Assembly (NCBI GenBank): GCA_947561585.1
Contig: CANNZV010000119.1
Span: 391,748 to 455,747, forward strand
Source of the DNA: Caprella mutica
Taxonomy: Eukaryota > Arthropoda > Malacostraca > Amphipoda > Caprellidae
Direction of reading: 5' to 3'
DNA length: 64,000 bases
Positions 11,401 through 23,015 of this stretch are shown one piece after another. The notes under the pieces were generated by a model. It saw only the letters and a program-made list of their open reading frames with translations, was not told the origin of the DNA and did no database searches. Each line of letters begins with the position of its first letter. Position 1 is the stretch's first letter. The position numbers and the translations under genes were made by a program.

Positions 11401-14400
11401 AGGCTCCGCAGCAACCTTCTCTTTCTTTTCTATAGCGAGTTATTTGGCATGCACTTTCTCACAGCTAAACACAGACTGAGAGCACAGCCACTATTAACCA
11501 CACTGACGTACTGCAGTACAGTGTGAACACTCTCGTGGTGACACTGTCGAATGCTCAGTGATCACCACGCGAATTCCCTAGGTTGTGACTGACAATGTAA
11601 ACACGGCTTACCGAAGGCTTCAGTGGCACACCTCTATTAAAATAAGTGTTATGGATGTCAAGTGAAACTCAGAGTTAATCTTAAAGTTTATTTTAATATG
11701 GAACTGAACACAACTGTATAAGAAAACTACAAGCAGAGCGCGAGTGTACGATTCAGATGCAAGAGAGATTAAACAGGACAACCGCACTGCTTAGAAGTGA
11801 ATACGCAACTGAGGTCTGAGTGAAATGAAAATAACTGAGAATGTGAAACTGTAACATTACAGTGGCAAACAATAAGTAAAAATAGTACATCAATCTAACT
11901 GACTATATCCATTATAAAAGGTATCTTACTTATTTTAATTAAACAAATCAATCTGTATTAAATACAAATATCAATACTCCTTCTCAGATTGCATTGTTTC
12001 ATACATAAGAAAAAAATTCATATCAAAAACATCAAATCAGTTACATTAATTTTGTTTTTCAGTGATACCCATCAAAGATCGAAATTTCAGGAATTTATCA
12101 GAAGCAAGAGGTTTAGTTAGAACATCGGCAATCATGTCGTCGGTTGGACAATAAGTTAATTTTAATCTATCGTTCAAAATCAGTTCTCTTACAAAATGAA
12201 ATTTAATGTCAATATGTTTAGTGCGTGAGTGATCTTTTGGGTTTTTGGCAATGACCATAGCGGCCTGATTATCTTCGAAAATGTTGATAGGATTTTCATC
12301 CTTGACATTGAGATCGTGAAGTAAGCTCTTAAGCCAAACTGCTTCTTGTGCTGCACCTGAGAGGGAAACATATTCTGCTTCAGCAGTTGATAATGCCACA
12401 CAAGTCTGCTTGTTTGTACGCCAAGAGATCACTCCACTATCTCCTAACTTAAAGCAGTAACCTGATGTTGACTTGCGATCGGTTCTATCCCCACCCCAGT
12501 CAGCATCAGCATAACCTACACAACCCTTAGAGCTACTTTTAGTATAGAGTAATCCTAAATTCATTGTACCTTTCAAGTATCTGAAAATTCGTTTGATTGC
12601 TGACCAATGCTGCTGATAAGGTTTGTTGCAATACTTTGCTACATTTGAGACTGCAAAAGAAATGTCAGGTCTGGTTCTAGTGGATAGGAATAGAAGACTC
12701 CCCACTGCAGACTGATATTTCTGAGATTCAAAAACATCCGATTCATCATAACTCTTTAAGAGAGTGTTATTTACATCACAAGGTGTTGCTACTGGTTTGC
12801 AATCAGCGAATCCAAATTTTATCAAAATGCTTTTGATAAAGCCAGATTGATTGATGAAAATTTCATCATCACTCTGGACGACTTTAACACCAAGGAAATA
12901 GTTTAATTCTCCTAAGTCTTTCATTAAATATTGCTTATTCAACAAATTCTTAATTTTAGTAATGACATCAAGAGACTTACAGGCTATGATAACATCATCA
13001 ACATAAATAGCAATTATACATATATCATTGTTATACATGCGTGTGTAAACACACGAGTCACTACTGTTTTGCTCGAAATTCAACTCTTTCAAGAATTTAT
13101 CCAGAGTATCATTCCAGCACTTTGGAGCTTGCTTGAGACCATAGAGTGCTTTATTCAACCTACATACAAGATTAGATTTTCCCTGCTCCTGAAAAGATTC
13201 AGGTTGAGTCATATAGACTTCCTCGGTCAGTTCTCCATTGAGAAATGCTGAGGACACATCCATTTGATGAACCTTAAATCCATCATGAGCAGCCAATGAA
13301 AGGATAGATCTCACGGACTCGAATCTAACAACAGGACTGAAGGTCTCGTCATAGTCAACACCAAAGCGCTGAGTAAACCCTTGGGCAACTAAACGAGCTT
13401 TGTAGGAGGAAACTGATCCATCGGGGCCAATTTTCTTTTTAAATACCCACTTAGATTTCACAGGGACTTTACCTTCAGGTAACTTAGCTAAATCCCAAAC
13501 TTTATTCAAAGAAAGAGCATTCATCTCTTTTTGCATAGCTTCTTCCCACAGAGAACTTTCAGCCCCATTAAGAGCATCCTCAACGCTTTGCGGTTCACCT
13601 AAAGGAACTTCACTGCAAGTGTTAACCCACTCACCAAAACGGTGTGGTGGTCGTCTTTCTCTGTTGGAGCGTCTAAGCAACACATCAGGATTAGCTTCAT
13701 CAATATGATCTCTTTCCTCCAGTGGAATAGAAAAATCAACAGTTTCATGAACGGTTTCATTTTCAGCACTCTCCTTCTCAAGCAAGCCTCTTTTAGATTC
13801 ATTAAATAACACATCTCTACTAAATATTATTTTCTTACTTGCTAAATCATATAATCTATAACCTTTAGTTACAGATCCATATCCTAACAATACACACAAT
13901 TTAGTTTTAGGATCCAACTTAGATCGCTCATCTTTAGGAATATGGACATATGAGGCACAACCAAATACACGTAAATGACTAACTTTAGGCTTTCTGTTGT
14001 TCAGAGCTTCATATGGTGTCTTATCTAGCAATACAGAAGTAGGAGACCTATTACGTACATAAACAGCTGTACTAATAGCTTCTGCCCAGAATGATTTGGG
14101 CAACTGAGAGTCAGAGAGCATAGCTCTAATGGTTTAAACTAAAGTCCTATTCATTCTTTCCGCAACCCCGTTTTGTTCGGGTGTTTTAGAAATTGTGGTT
14201 TCATGACGAATACCCTGTTTTTTCAAATAGTTTTTGAACTCATTAGAGGTATACTCTCCACCATTATCAGACCTAATACACTTTATCTTAGTATTGTACT
14301 GGTTCTCTACTAATGTTTTCCACTCAACAAAGGTTTCAAAAACATCACTCTTATTCTTCAATATATACACCCATGTGTATCTAGAAGCATCATCTATGAA

Positions 14401-17400
14401 AGTAAGAAAATAGTTACCATTACCTAAAGAGCATGGATCAAGCTTACCACACACATCAGTGTGTATCAAATCAAATGGTTTTCTATTTTCCTCCCTCACA
14501 GAAGAATGAAATGGCTGTTTATGGTTTTTGCCATCACAGCAACTTTCACAAAATATGTTATCATGGTTAAGAGTTGTATTGAGACCTGTGACTAATTGTT
14601 TAGTAACTAACTTACAAAGATTGTCAATACCGAGATGGCAAAATCTACGGTGCCATAATACCTCATTTGATTGTTTACTAACGTTGGAATCAATAACAGT
14701 ATTAGCTGCAACTTCTAAATTGCATTCTAGATGATACAAATTACCAACTAATTTAGCTTCAGCAATAACATCATTATCAACATTTAGTATTTCACACTTA
14801 GACTCTGCAAAATTTACAGTTAATCCACGTTTAGTTATTCTAGGTACTGACAGCAAATTATAATTTAAATCAGGAATGAACATCACATTTACTAGATTGC
14901 AAGGCCTAATACTATTATCCTGCAATTTTAATTCAATAGTAACTTTACCAATACCAAAAGCTTTCAGAGTTTTGCCATCTCCTATTGAAACCAGCAATGG
15001 ATCATTTAATTCTAAATAACTAGAAAACATATTAATATCATAACACATATGTTGTGTTGCCCCTGAATCAACAATCCAGTTACCTAACTTAGAAGAAGAA
15101 TTAACTGATAAAGCACTAGCAACTAATGTAACGTTATCATTAGAATTTTTATTTTCCACACAATTTGCTTTTTCAGCTTTGCATTTCTTAAAATATACTC
15201 AACAGTTTTTCTTAACATGACCAACTTTATTGCATTCATGACATTTCAACTTATTTTGAAATTTATTTCTATTCACTGTATTCACTGCTAATGCATTATT
15301 ATTACTAGAACTTTTCACTTTAGTAATCTTGTCTTCTTCATGTAACAGCCGTTCCGTAACAGCTTCCCACGTAGGTACACGTTCTGAAGCTTCTAATGCT
15401 GTAACAAACACAGAATAGCTGTCCGGCAATGACGCAAGTAGCGTGATGACTTTATCCTCTTCACTAACTGCATCTCCAATAACTGCAAGCTCTCCGAAAA
15501 CTTCTACAAAGTTTTTCAGGTGTTGTTGAATTGTGTCGTCTGATTTTAATTTCATGCTATACAAACGTTTCTTCAACCTTAGTTTGTTTGCCCAAGTTTT
15601 CTTCTGAAAAGTGTCCTGAAGCAACTGCCAAACCACTTGGGGATCAGTTGGATCACCCACTAAATACAGAAGTTTATGATCAATGCCTAATACAATAGCA
15701 GCCAGTGCCTTGGCTTTCCGCTTATTGTACTTAGTCAGTGCTTCTTCATTGGTCGGTGCAGTTTCAGAACCGTCAGTTAAGCCAAAAAAATCCTCCTTAA
15801 TTAACTGCATTTTCATTTGCAGTTTCCAGGTTGGATAGTTCTTCTCGTTCAAAGGAACAATGTTTATTACACCTCTCTCCATGACTTATAAGTAGCACAA
15901 TACAATTGCTTACTTTCAAAAAGCTACCGCAGTTTTCTTGGAGAGTGTGTGTAACTGTAACTCTCTAGCCTCGTTACGGGTGTCAACTTATGTCTCAGTT
16001 GCCGTCACTCACAAGATGGCTGTGAGTCACTAACTTGAAACAAATAATTCACCAATTTAAATATCACTTGACAAAACGTCTGAGCCCATAACCTATTAAA
16101 ATAAGTGTTATGGATGTCAAGTGAAACTCAGAGTTAATCTTAAAGTTTATTTTAATATGGAACTGAACACAACTGTATAAGAAAACTACAAGCAGAGCGC
16201 GAGTGTACGATTCAGATGCAAGAGAGATTAAACAGGACAACCGCACTGCTTAGAAGTGAATACGCAACTGAGGCACAGACCAGTAAAGTAGAAGATGTTC
16301 CAATACTGCGTGGACACCACTGCACAATAATTTGAGTGGAGAGAGACCGCGGGAAAATGAGAACCAATCAGAGACGGTAGGTGCGTGATGTCACTGAAAT
16401 TGGAAGTTAATAGGGGGGACTAATTCAAATATTGCTCGTCTTCTATGATGTTCATTTTTGAGGGGAGACTTAACCAAAAACTATTTTGAATTTGATGGAC
16501 TATTTTAATCATAATTGCAGTAATGTAATATAGTTTCCATTTATTATATAATATAGTGAACATTTTCTATAATATACAATTTTTCCCACCCTTTCTTATT
16601 AACAGTAAAGACCATATATAGTATACTATACAGTATACATAATGATTTACCACACCAAATAAATTATTTTCACAGTAGGTTAATTAAAAAAAAAATTATT
16701 TGAAAGGTATATTTATAACATATATTATTGAACATCAATTGGCATCACTGATTAGTGAAAAATAGTTAGGGATAAGAGTAAGCACTTTAATGATTATTTA
16801 AAATGTTAATGGTCACGTATTTACATAGGTAGTTAGGATAAGTTCCGAATTATCGGTCAGTTCCACATCTTCGGTAATATAAGAAAAAGTTATTTTAATA
16901 ATTATTTTAGTTGGTATCCATGATACCTGCAAGTATCATTGATACCAATTGAATAAAAATTAAATAATTATTAAAGTATAGTTTTTTCTTATATGACCGA
17001 AGATGGAACTGACCGGTAATTCGATATTACCCTAGGTATTTATTGGAATAGGTAGTTATCTGTCCCAAGATTTCAGCTGTTATTTTAAAAATAATAGATT
17101 TATAACACTATGAAGTTATAAGTACGCATTGATTGAAATAGTTTGAAGTATACACACAACTCTATAAGATTAAAGACTGTTGTAATTTCGAGAGCAATAA
17201 TTACAGACAACCTCTTCTTCCCACACTCTGCGGCGGAATGTTTGGTTTTTGGCGTGAACAGTGAACAACAAAACGGAACAAGTTCAAATAAAAGAAAAAT
17301 GAATTATGAGATTATATATGAATATTTTGAAACAATAAAGGAATATGAACATTTACTATCACAAAAATATAATTTTCGCATTAGGAGATATCATAAATTA

Positions 17401-20400
17401 TACCTAATAATAACATCAAAAATAATGCAATAGCGAATGTAGTAAGAATGATTGAAACGTCACGCACTTACCATTTTGACGTGCCATCAGTCGCTAGATT
17501 TTTCAAATGACTGTATTGGGACATCTTCTACTTTACTGGTCTGTGACTGAGGTCTGAGTGAAATGAAAATAACTTAGAATGTGAAACTGTAACATTACAG
17601 TGGCAAACAATAAGTAAAAATAGTACATCAATCTAACTGACTATATCCATTATAAAAGGTATCTTACTTATTTTAATTAAACAAATCAATCTGTATTAAA
17701 TACAAATATCAATAACCTCAATGGTAACGGTCGTGTTTTCGATTTTTCCTTCGATTTTGTACAATTATTTTCGCGCAAAAAAGGGAAGAAACGTAAACAC
17801 AGGCGTTGTCATAGCAGTGCACCACTAAGGTAAAAGTCTACAGCTTTGGCTTAACGGTACCAAGAGGCAGCGAGCGTTGGTTTAGCAGTATGGAGTTGAG
17901 AAAACTCCATACTAAATCGAAACCAAAGTTTATCATCTTAATAAATCGCTTCTTCAACGCACGTCATCGTTACAGTAATCGTGTGTCTGCGCGTAAAATG
18001 CTTTCAACTGCTCCACCAAAAATTGTGCAACGTATAATCACCGCCTGAGCAAAGCTGATGAACCAGTGGTGATCCAGCGTCCAATATTTCTGCGTTGGCC
18101 TAGCGGATCCAAAACGTCCACGAACTTGCCTCTAGCGATGCCGAACTTTGAATGGGTATTGTCGGATCGGTGGTAAGCTTTGCCAAAACGCAAAATTGCT
18201 CACTCCTCACTGCTCGCAATATTTTGAGTAGCTCAAAACTTTCGAAGCGGTAGGATGAATCATAAGCTGTGGTTGAGCGTATACGGCATTTTCTGAACGG
18301 TACCCAACTCCTGGTGAACTGTAATAAGCGGTGATGCTCGTTACCGCTCCATGAACGCTCCAACAAAGCTTATAAAGTGTAACCAGGACTTCGAATGATG
18401 AACTTCAACTATCGAAATCTATCAAAAATTTATCAGAACTTCCATCGAAGGGATCTGTTCTTCTCCGTAGTCAAAAGAGGTATGCTTCAAACCCCCGCCG
18501 AGCGAAAACGCAGTATGCATTGAACGCAGCTCTATCAACACTAATGTTACTGCCTAACCATCGCCCACTACCGCAAAAAATCGCTAAGTCAACGCTATAG
18601 CAACCCCAGTCTTAGCACTGCACCGCTAAGGCAACGCCCGCGGATTTTGATTTTTCGGAAGAAATGAGAAAACACGGGTGTTTCCTTAGCAGTGCACCGC
18701 TAAAGTCGGCGTTTCTATAGCTCTGTCTTAAGATTCGTTTTGCAGGCAGCGATTGTTGTGATCATCGCCCGTCGATGATCTTGGAAGAAATAGTAATAGC
18801 ATTGAAATATCCTCACTCCTCAGCAATAATCGCTAGTTGCAAATCAACACCAAAGGGATATCTTTGAACTAGTGCTCAGCGTTATTCGCTGGTTGATGTT
18901 CACTAAGCGATGATCGAAACAATCGCTGCATGCAAAATGTACCTTTGTAACGGTACCGAGAGAAAGCGAGCGTTGGTTTAGCAGTATGAAATTGTGAAAA
19001 CGCCATGCCAAAGCGAAGCCAAAGTTTATCAAAACAATCGATCGCTTCTTCGTCGCACGATATCGTTACATCAATATGTAAAATTCTTCCAACTGCCTCA
19101 ACAAAGTTTGTGCAACATTTAATCACCACCTGGGCCTAGCGGATCCAAATTTTGACAGGGCGTTGTAGGAGCGGTGGTGAACTTTTCTGGAACAGAAAAT
19201 TGTCCGCTTCTCACCACTCGCAATATTTTGTGTTGTTCAAAACTTTTGAAGCGCCAGGATAGACCATGAGTGATGGTAGAGCGAATACGGCGTTGTCTAA
19301 AGGGAAGCCAACTTCTAAGGAACTACAATGAGCGGTGATGCTCGTTACCGCTCAATGAACGCTCCAGCAAAGCTCTTTCAGTGTGCTCGTGCTTTCGAAT
19401 AATGAACTTCAACTATCGAAATATATCAAAAATCTATCTGAACTTCTATCAGAGCGATCCGTCCAGCTCCGTAGTCAAAAGAGGCTAAACCGACTTCAAA
19501 CCCCGCCGAGCGAACGTCAGCATGCGTAGAACGCTGCTCTTTCAACGCTCACGTTACCGCTAAACCACCGCTTGCCACAGCTCACTATCAATAAGGTAGC
19601 GCTATAGCAACGCCAGGTACATCGGTGCACCGCTATGGCAAGGCCCGTGTTTTTATTTTCCCCTTTTAGTGCGCGGTGATATGCGTTGTCGAAATTAGGC
19701 CCACTCTTCCTCCCGTTCATGGAACTCTTAAACAAAGTTAGGCGGTGTGACAGGGCTTTACAACTAACAAATAACTTGGAAGAACATACTTACAGTTCAT
19801 GCATTATTAGTTTATTACAATAGTTAACAGTTAAAACAAATGAAAAAATTACTGCTATATCAGGGAATAGAAAATGCAATGCATTAGATGATTAGAGGGA
19901 AATAGAAAATGGTCAAATTAAAAAGTTAATTTGATTTTTAAATTTATGACAATGTAAAATTTTAAATAATCAGATTAATAGGCAGTTTTTGCTCAATCGT
20001 AGAATCTTTTTATGTGCACAGTAATTTTTCCAATTATTATATTTGAATTTAAAAATAATATTTGCTTAGTTCGACAAATACTGGTTTTAAAATATGATAA
20101 GTTTTTCATTGAATGAAGGTATATTTCCCAAAAATGAAGATGTTTTTCTTTCTCTCTCAATCAGGTCACCCCCAAGTGAAGTTGTTCATCACTCACGGCG
20201 GTCTGTTCAGCATCACTGAGACTACCTTCCATGCGGTACCAATTCTTGGTCTGCCGGTATTTGGGGATCAGGAGAATAATATGAGGAAAGTGGAGAAGAA
20301 AGGATTCGGACTTGCAATCGAATGGGATGATTTGACAGAGGAATTGTTAATGAACAAAATACAATCTTTGTTGTACGATAACAAGTGAGTTATTAGTTTA

Positions 20401-22838
20401 TTTTATTCTAAATAAAATTTTGTCGTGGTTAAGTAGAAAAACATGAAAAATTGATTTTTCCAGTTTTGGTAAAATGGATAATATTCTTGAGCAATGATGG
20501 AAATCAGTGAGTTTTTCCTTTTTGACATTACTTTTAGTTGGTCGGCATTTTTCAATCTTACTATAACATATATTTTCAAAATCTTAATACCATTTGGTTA
20601 TATATTAGTTATAGAATTTTATTACGGCATTATTGATTATTCAACCCTAGAACGACGAACGGGTATGCATGAAAGGCCTGATCTGGTGATAAAATAGATG
20701 CATACTTTAAAAAATAATCGGCTTGAGTTGCTTAAACTCCTTGACTTTAATATTTTATGACCTGTTTATATATCGTATAAATATCAATGAACATAATGCA
20801 ATATTTTTTGTTCTATTTAGTTTTATATCATTAGTTACCAGGCGGGCCTATGAAGCCCACCCAGCAATCATGTTCGAATCGAATCGATATCGGGTTGTGT
20901 TTAACTCGTTACGCTGGTAGTGCATGCCGGTAATAAATATGAAAATCACTTAAATTAGATATCTAACTCAATGTATCTAAATTATTTAACTGTTTAAAAA
21001 ACTATATATTTCTATCGTCAGTATCCAAAGACTCTTCACTCTATAGTCCGCATCGGTCATTTTCTAATCAGAAATCGTTTAATGCATATCTAAACAACAC
21101 CCCAGTAATTAGATATCTATCATATTACTGAATTCCGTTTTAAAATAGATACCTAAAATGTCGTATCATTTATGATCAATTCCGATATCTACCTAAATGT
21201 AACAAAACAACACTAGTAATTTGATATCTATTACATTATATACAGTTTCCAAATGTCTTCATTTTAGATATGTTTTTATATTGCATTTGATGTCTATTCC
21301 ATTACTAAAACGCTTTCATTTATAATATCTCTTTCTTTATTTCTTATCTCTTTTTTTATTTCTTTGAGCGTTGCATCGCTAATCTAAAAATGTATCTGAA
21401 CGATACAGAGAATTTACTTAGTTACTTTTTTTGACATCGAAAGAGTACAGTACGTGGTATCGTTTTGAAGTATAATTGACACGACTATTGCTGGGCAGGT
21501 GAAATAAAAGAGCTTTTGTGTCACAATTTTATGTCAAACTAGTGAAATCACCTGAAGGAATATTATCTAAAGTCAGCCCTACCATTCTAAGAAATCTAAG
21601 ATGAACTGCAGCGACTGTCAAGAGATCATTAGTTGCTATCATAGTGTGAATCTAAGAAATCAGTGTAGAGAATTATATAAGTTTAGAATATTTGAAGCAC
21701 ATCCGTTCTATATTTCATCTGAAATTAGAAAATTTAAAAAAGCTTGTAACTTAACATTATGAGTGGGCCTGGTCTCTAATGCTATATATTTTTGGTCTTT
21801 TTTTGTTAAACGAATAGAAAGAATTACTATTTGACAAAATATAGTGACATATAATAGTCACAAATATTGATGTGTCTCATATCACAATTTTTTTTAAACG
21901 GAACACTTTATAATTAGAAAATTTAATTTTCTTAATTTTCTCTTTCAGATACCAAATTATCGCTAACGAAAGATCATTACTTTTGCGAGATCAGCCAATA
22001 TCACCTCAAGACTCTGTGGTCTACTGGACTGAATATGCAATCAGGCATGCAGGGGACAGGCATTTGAAGTCACCGGTGCATCGAATGGAATGGTAAATTC
22101 ATTTGAAAAATATAAAAAACTGAAGAGAATATATAATGAATTCTTCTTTATTACGATACACTAGTTGTAAATATCTTGAACTAAAGTATATCAAAATAAA
22201 TTTTAAGTTATGATTTATTGCCTATGTTTTGCTATTTCATTTGAATATTCATATTGAATTCTAATGGGTATTTATAGCAAAGATATTATACTACAGTAAG
22301 ATACACAGCACTCAGAGATTTAAGTTTCCAAAATGCATTGTGCTGCCACCTGTATTGTAAACTGGAAAATAGCCGTTGTTCTGGTTAAAAAGTTAATTTT
22401 CAATATTTAATATAGAAATGGAATATTGTTAATATCAAACCAAAAATAAAAGTCTCTTAACAATGTTTTAATGAACATTTAATGGTTGCGTAGCAACGGT
22501 TAGTACCCATTTTGAAACATAGGGGGCAGCACGATGCATTTTGAATATTCTTTGCTTCAAATGTGTCTCTACTTAAGAGATAGAATATAATTCCTATTTG
22601 TCTCTGCATTCTGAACTAAAATTTAACTTGCTTTTTTGTTTATTAGATACTTGGATTTTTTTTTTCTTCTCCCAATTTTTCCATCAGGTACGAGCTGTAC
22701 AATATTGATGTGTGGTTCACTTTTTTGCTGCTAGTGGTACTTGTAATCACATTAATGCTCCTTTTCCTGGTCAAATGCTTGAGGTTCTGCGGTAGAAAAT
22801 TCTCAAAGAAAACAGAGTCTAAAAAGAAGAAAAACTGA
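8413..22838 (+). CDS. UGT-1: complete UDP-glycosyltransferase, 10 coding exons, 512 aa
   Basis: Coding exons: 8413-8562, 8644-8904, 9343-9539, 9632-9727, 9949-10042, 10308-10399, 10485-10618, 20165-20384, 21949-22092 and 22688-22838. Every junction has AG/GT and a matching phase, and the total is 513 codons with TGA. Residues 1-19 form a signal peptide (MRVFLVCLLLLNFLGVTLG). The acceptor half has the family's catalytic His in KSH (H33), followed by the LADRGHQ block. Exons 7-8 carry the donor signature: WLPQQDILGHPQVKLF, ITHGG (352-354), then GDQ (375-377). Exon 10 gives one transmembrane helix and a KKKKN tail (di-lysine ER retrieval). An earlier in-frame ATG at 8356 is rejected because a splice acceptor at 8389 precedes the real start. 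Intron 7 is 9.5 kb and contains a copia element. All features expected of an active enzyme are present; the substrate cannot be told. Confidence 0.92.
10640..10810. repeat. Copy of a palindromic MITE-like sequence
   Basis: Contains CACGAATCAGAGTTCCGTG, TCGTTCTCATAAAATCTG and GGTATCATGGTACCATTTA. It closely resembles copies in intron 7 of UGT-2 (39905-40040) and UGT-3 (50640-50770). It is also more distantly related to the palindromic family at 16835-17035. The three intron-7 copies probably descend from one insertion that predates the gene duplications. Confidence 0.5.
11630..11634. repeat. Target-site duplication ACCTC (left) of copia element
   Basis: ACCTC also occurs at 17715-17719 directly after the right LTR. 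The paralogous empty sites in UGT-2 (near 40455) and UGT-3 (near 51180) show the uninterrupted sequence, confirming these limits. Confidence 0.85.
11635..11976 (-). repeat. Copia 3' LTR, 342 bp
   Basis: Direct repeat of the sequence split between 16094-16273 and 17553-17714. It begins TATTAAAATAAGTG and ends ATATCAATA on the plus strand. The ends are fixed by the ACCTC target duplication and the adjacent purine tract. Confidence 0.88.
12046..15882 (-). pseudogene. Copia gag-pol polyprotein, one frame with two in-frame stops
   Basis: The ATG at 15882 starts a Gag-like region of about 227 aa ending in a CX2CX4HX4C zinc knuckle (CHECNKVGHVKKNC). A TGA at 15201-15199 interrupts it. The same frame continues with an aspartic protease motif (VDSGATQHMC), an integrase zinc region and catalytic core (HTDVCGKL, SDNGGEYTS, TPEQNGVAERMNRT), then a TAA at 14136-14134. 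The last 691 aa hold the reverse transcriptase (YVDDVIIA) and RNase H (STAEAEYVSL), in the integrase-before-RT order typical of Ty1/copia. All three open segments are in the same frame with no frameshift. As it stands it cannot make a full polyprotein unless the stops are read through. Confidence 0.93.
16080..16093 (-). other. Copia primer-binding site, half-tRNA type
   Basis: On the minus strand, directly after the 5' LTR, the sequence is GGTTATGGGCTCAG. From family knowledge, Drosophila copia primes with a 5' half of initiator tRNA-Met cut in the anticodon loop, whose complement begins GGTTATGGGCCCAG. The site here differs at one base. This is recalled rather than aligned. Confidence 0.7.
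16274..17545. mobile_element. 1272-bp TIR DNA element nested in copia LTR
   Basis: It has perfect outer ends CACAGACCAGTAAAGTAGAA, with inverted repeats of about 33 bp (one mismatch). It is flanked by the direct repeat ACTGAGG (16267-16273 and 17546-17552), a 7-bp target duplication. The interior has a small ORF (17143-17433, 96 aa) of unknown nature; a C-x-V-F-G stretch in it only faintly recalls a THAP zinc finger. CA ends and a 7-8 bp duplication would fit the P superfamily, but that is a guess. Confidence 0.8.
16835..17035. repeat. Palindromic MITE inside the nested TIR element
   Basis: The arms TATCGGTCAGTTCCACATCT and its inverse (AGATGGAACTGACCGGTAAT) are followed by TATAAGAAAAA on both sides. 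The centre forms a second stem (TTGGTATCCATGATAC with its inverse). Related palindromes lie at 28545-28675, 45168-45295 and 57050-57175. Confidence 0.7.
20385..21948. other. UGT-1 intron 8 with degenerate repeats
   Basis: The intron carries no recognisable gene. Two copies of a roughly 112-bp degenerate unit with AGTAATTxGATATCTAT begin near 21095 and 21207, and GATATCTA-type words recur from 20950 to 21300. A GC-richer patch at 20830-20930 includes GTTCGAATCGAATCG; I could not build a tRNA or SINE from it. Confidence 0.45.
22331..22542. mobile_element. MITE of about 212 bp in UGT-1 intron 9
   Basis: The ends AAATGCATTGTGCTGCCACC and GGCAGCACGATGCATTT are inverse copies. The same element lies in intron 9 of UGT-2 and UGT-3 and survives as a short hairpin in UGT-0. 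Confidence 0.75.
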
Positions 22839-23015
22839 GATTTTGATCGATGTTAAATACCTCTAAAAAATTTGAGCTTAAACTATCTACTCTAAAGGAA
22901 TGCTAGATATATTCCTAATTTCTATTACCAATAACATGTTAATTAGACACTTATAAATTCCATTGGAACTGTGAACGTAGTTCTAAAAGTCTATCCAAAT
23001 GTCAAACTTCTAAAG

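Larger units (their letters stand above)
11635..17714 (-). mobile_element. Ty1/copia LTR retrotransposon, minus strand
   Basis: The element has LTRs at 11635-11976 (its 3' LTR) and 16094-17714 (its 5' LTR, enlarged by a nested 1272-bp element). Next to the 3' LTR is a purine tract (GAGAAGGAG on the minus strand, 11977-11985). Next to the 5' LTR is a primer-binding site. Between them lies one gag-pol reading frame (15882 to 12046) with two internal stops. Uninterrupted LTR length is 342 bp. The two LTRs differ at very few bases by eye, so the insertion is fairly young. It sits inside the inverted-repeat element of UGT-1 intron 7, antisense to the gene. Confidence 0.93.
16094..17714 (-). repeat. 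Copia 5' LTR, split by a nested element
   Basis: LTR parts 16094-16273 and 17553-17714 match the 3' LTR; the 7-bp ACTGAGG at 17546-17552 repeats the last seven bases of the left part. The split must postdate the copia insertion because the 3' LTR is uninterrupted. Confidence 0.88.
10874..19761. mobile_element. Large inverted-repeat DNA element in UGT-1 intron 7 (interrupted by copia)
   Basis: The right end (…AGGCGGTGTGACAGGGCTTTAC) and the left end (…CGCCCCGGTCACACCGCC…TTGGGGCGTTCC) are inverse copies of each other. Removing the copia element and its target duplication leaves about 2.8 kb. The interior has many short inverted repeats (for example CTCCATACTAA-type stems, and AGCGATTGTT..GATCATCGC against its inverse). 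There is no transposase ORF. The same element occupies 40104-42000 in UGT-2 and 50829-53896 in UGT-3, so it was in the ancestral intron. I cannot assign a superfamily or see a target duplication. Confidence 0.65.

Noticed and set aside
20830..20940. Possible tRNA-derived SINE (GTTCGAATCGAATCG resembling a B box)
   Set aside because: No A box at the right spacing, no cloverleaf, no tail or target duplication that I could find.
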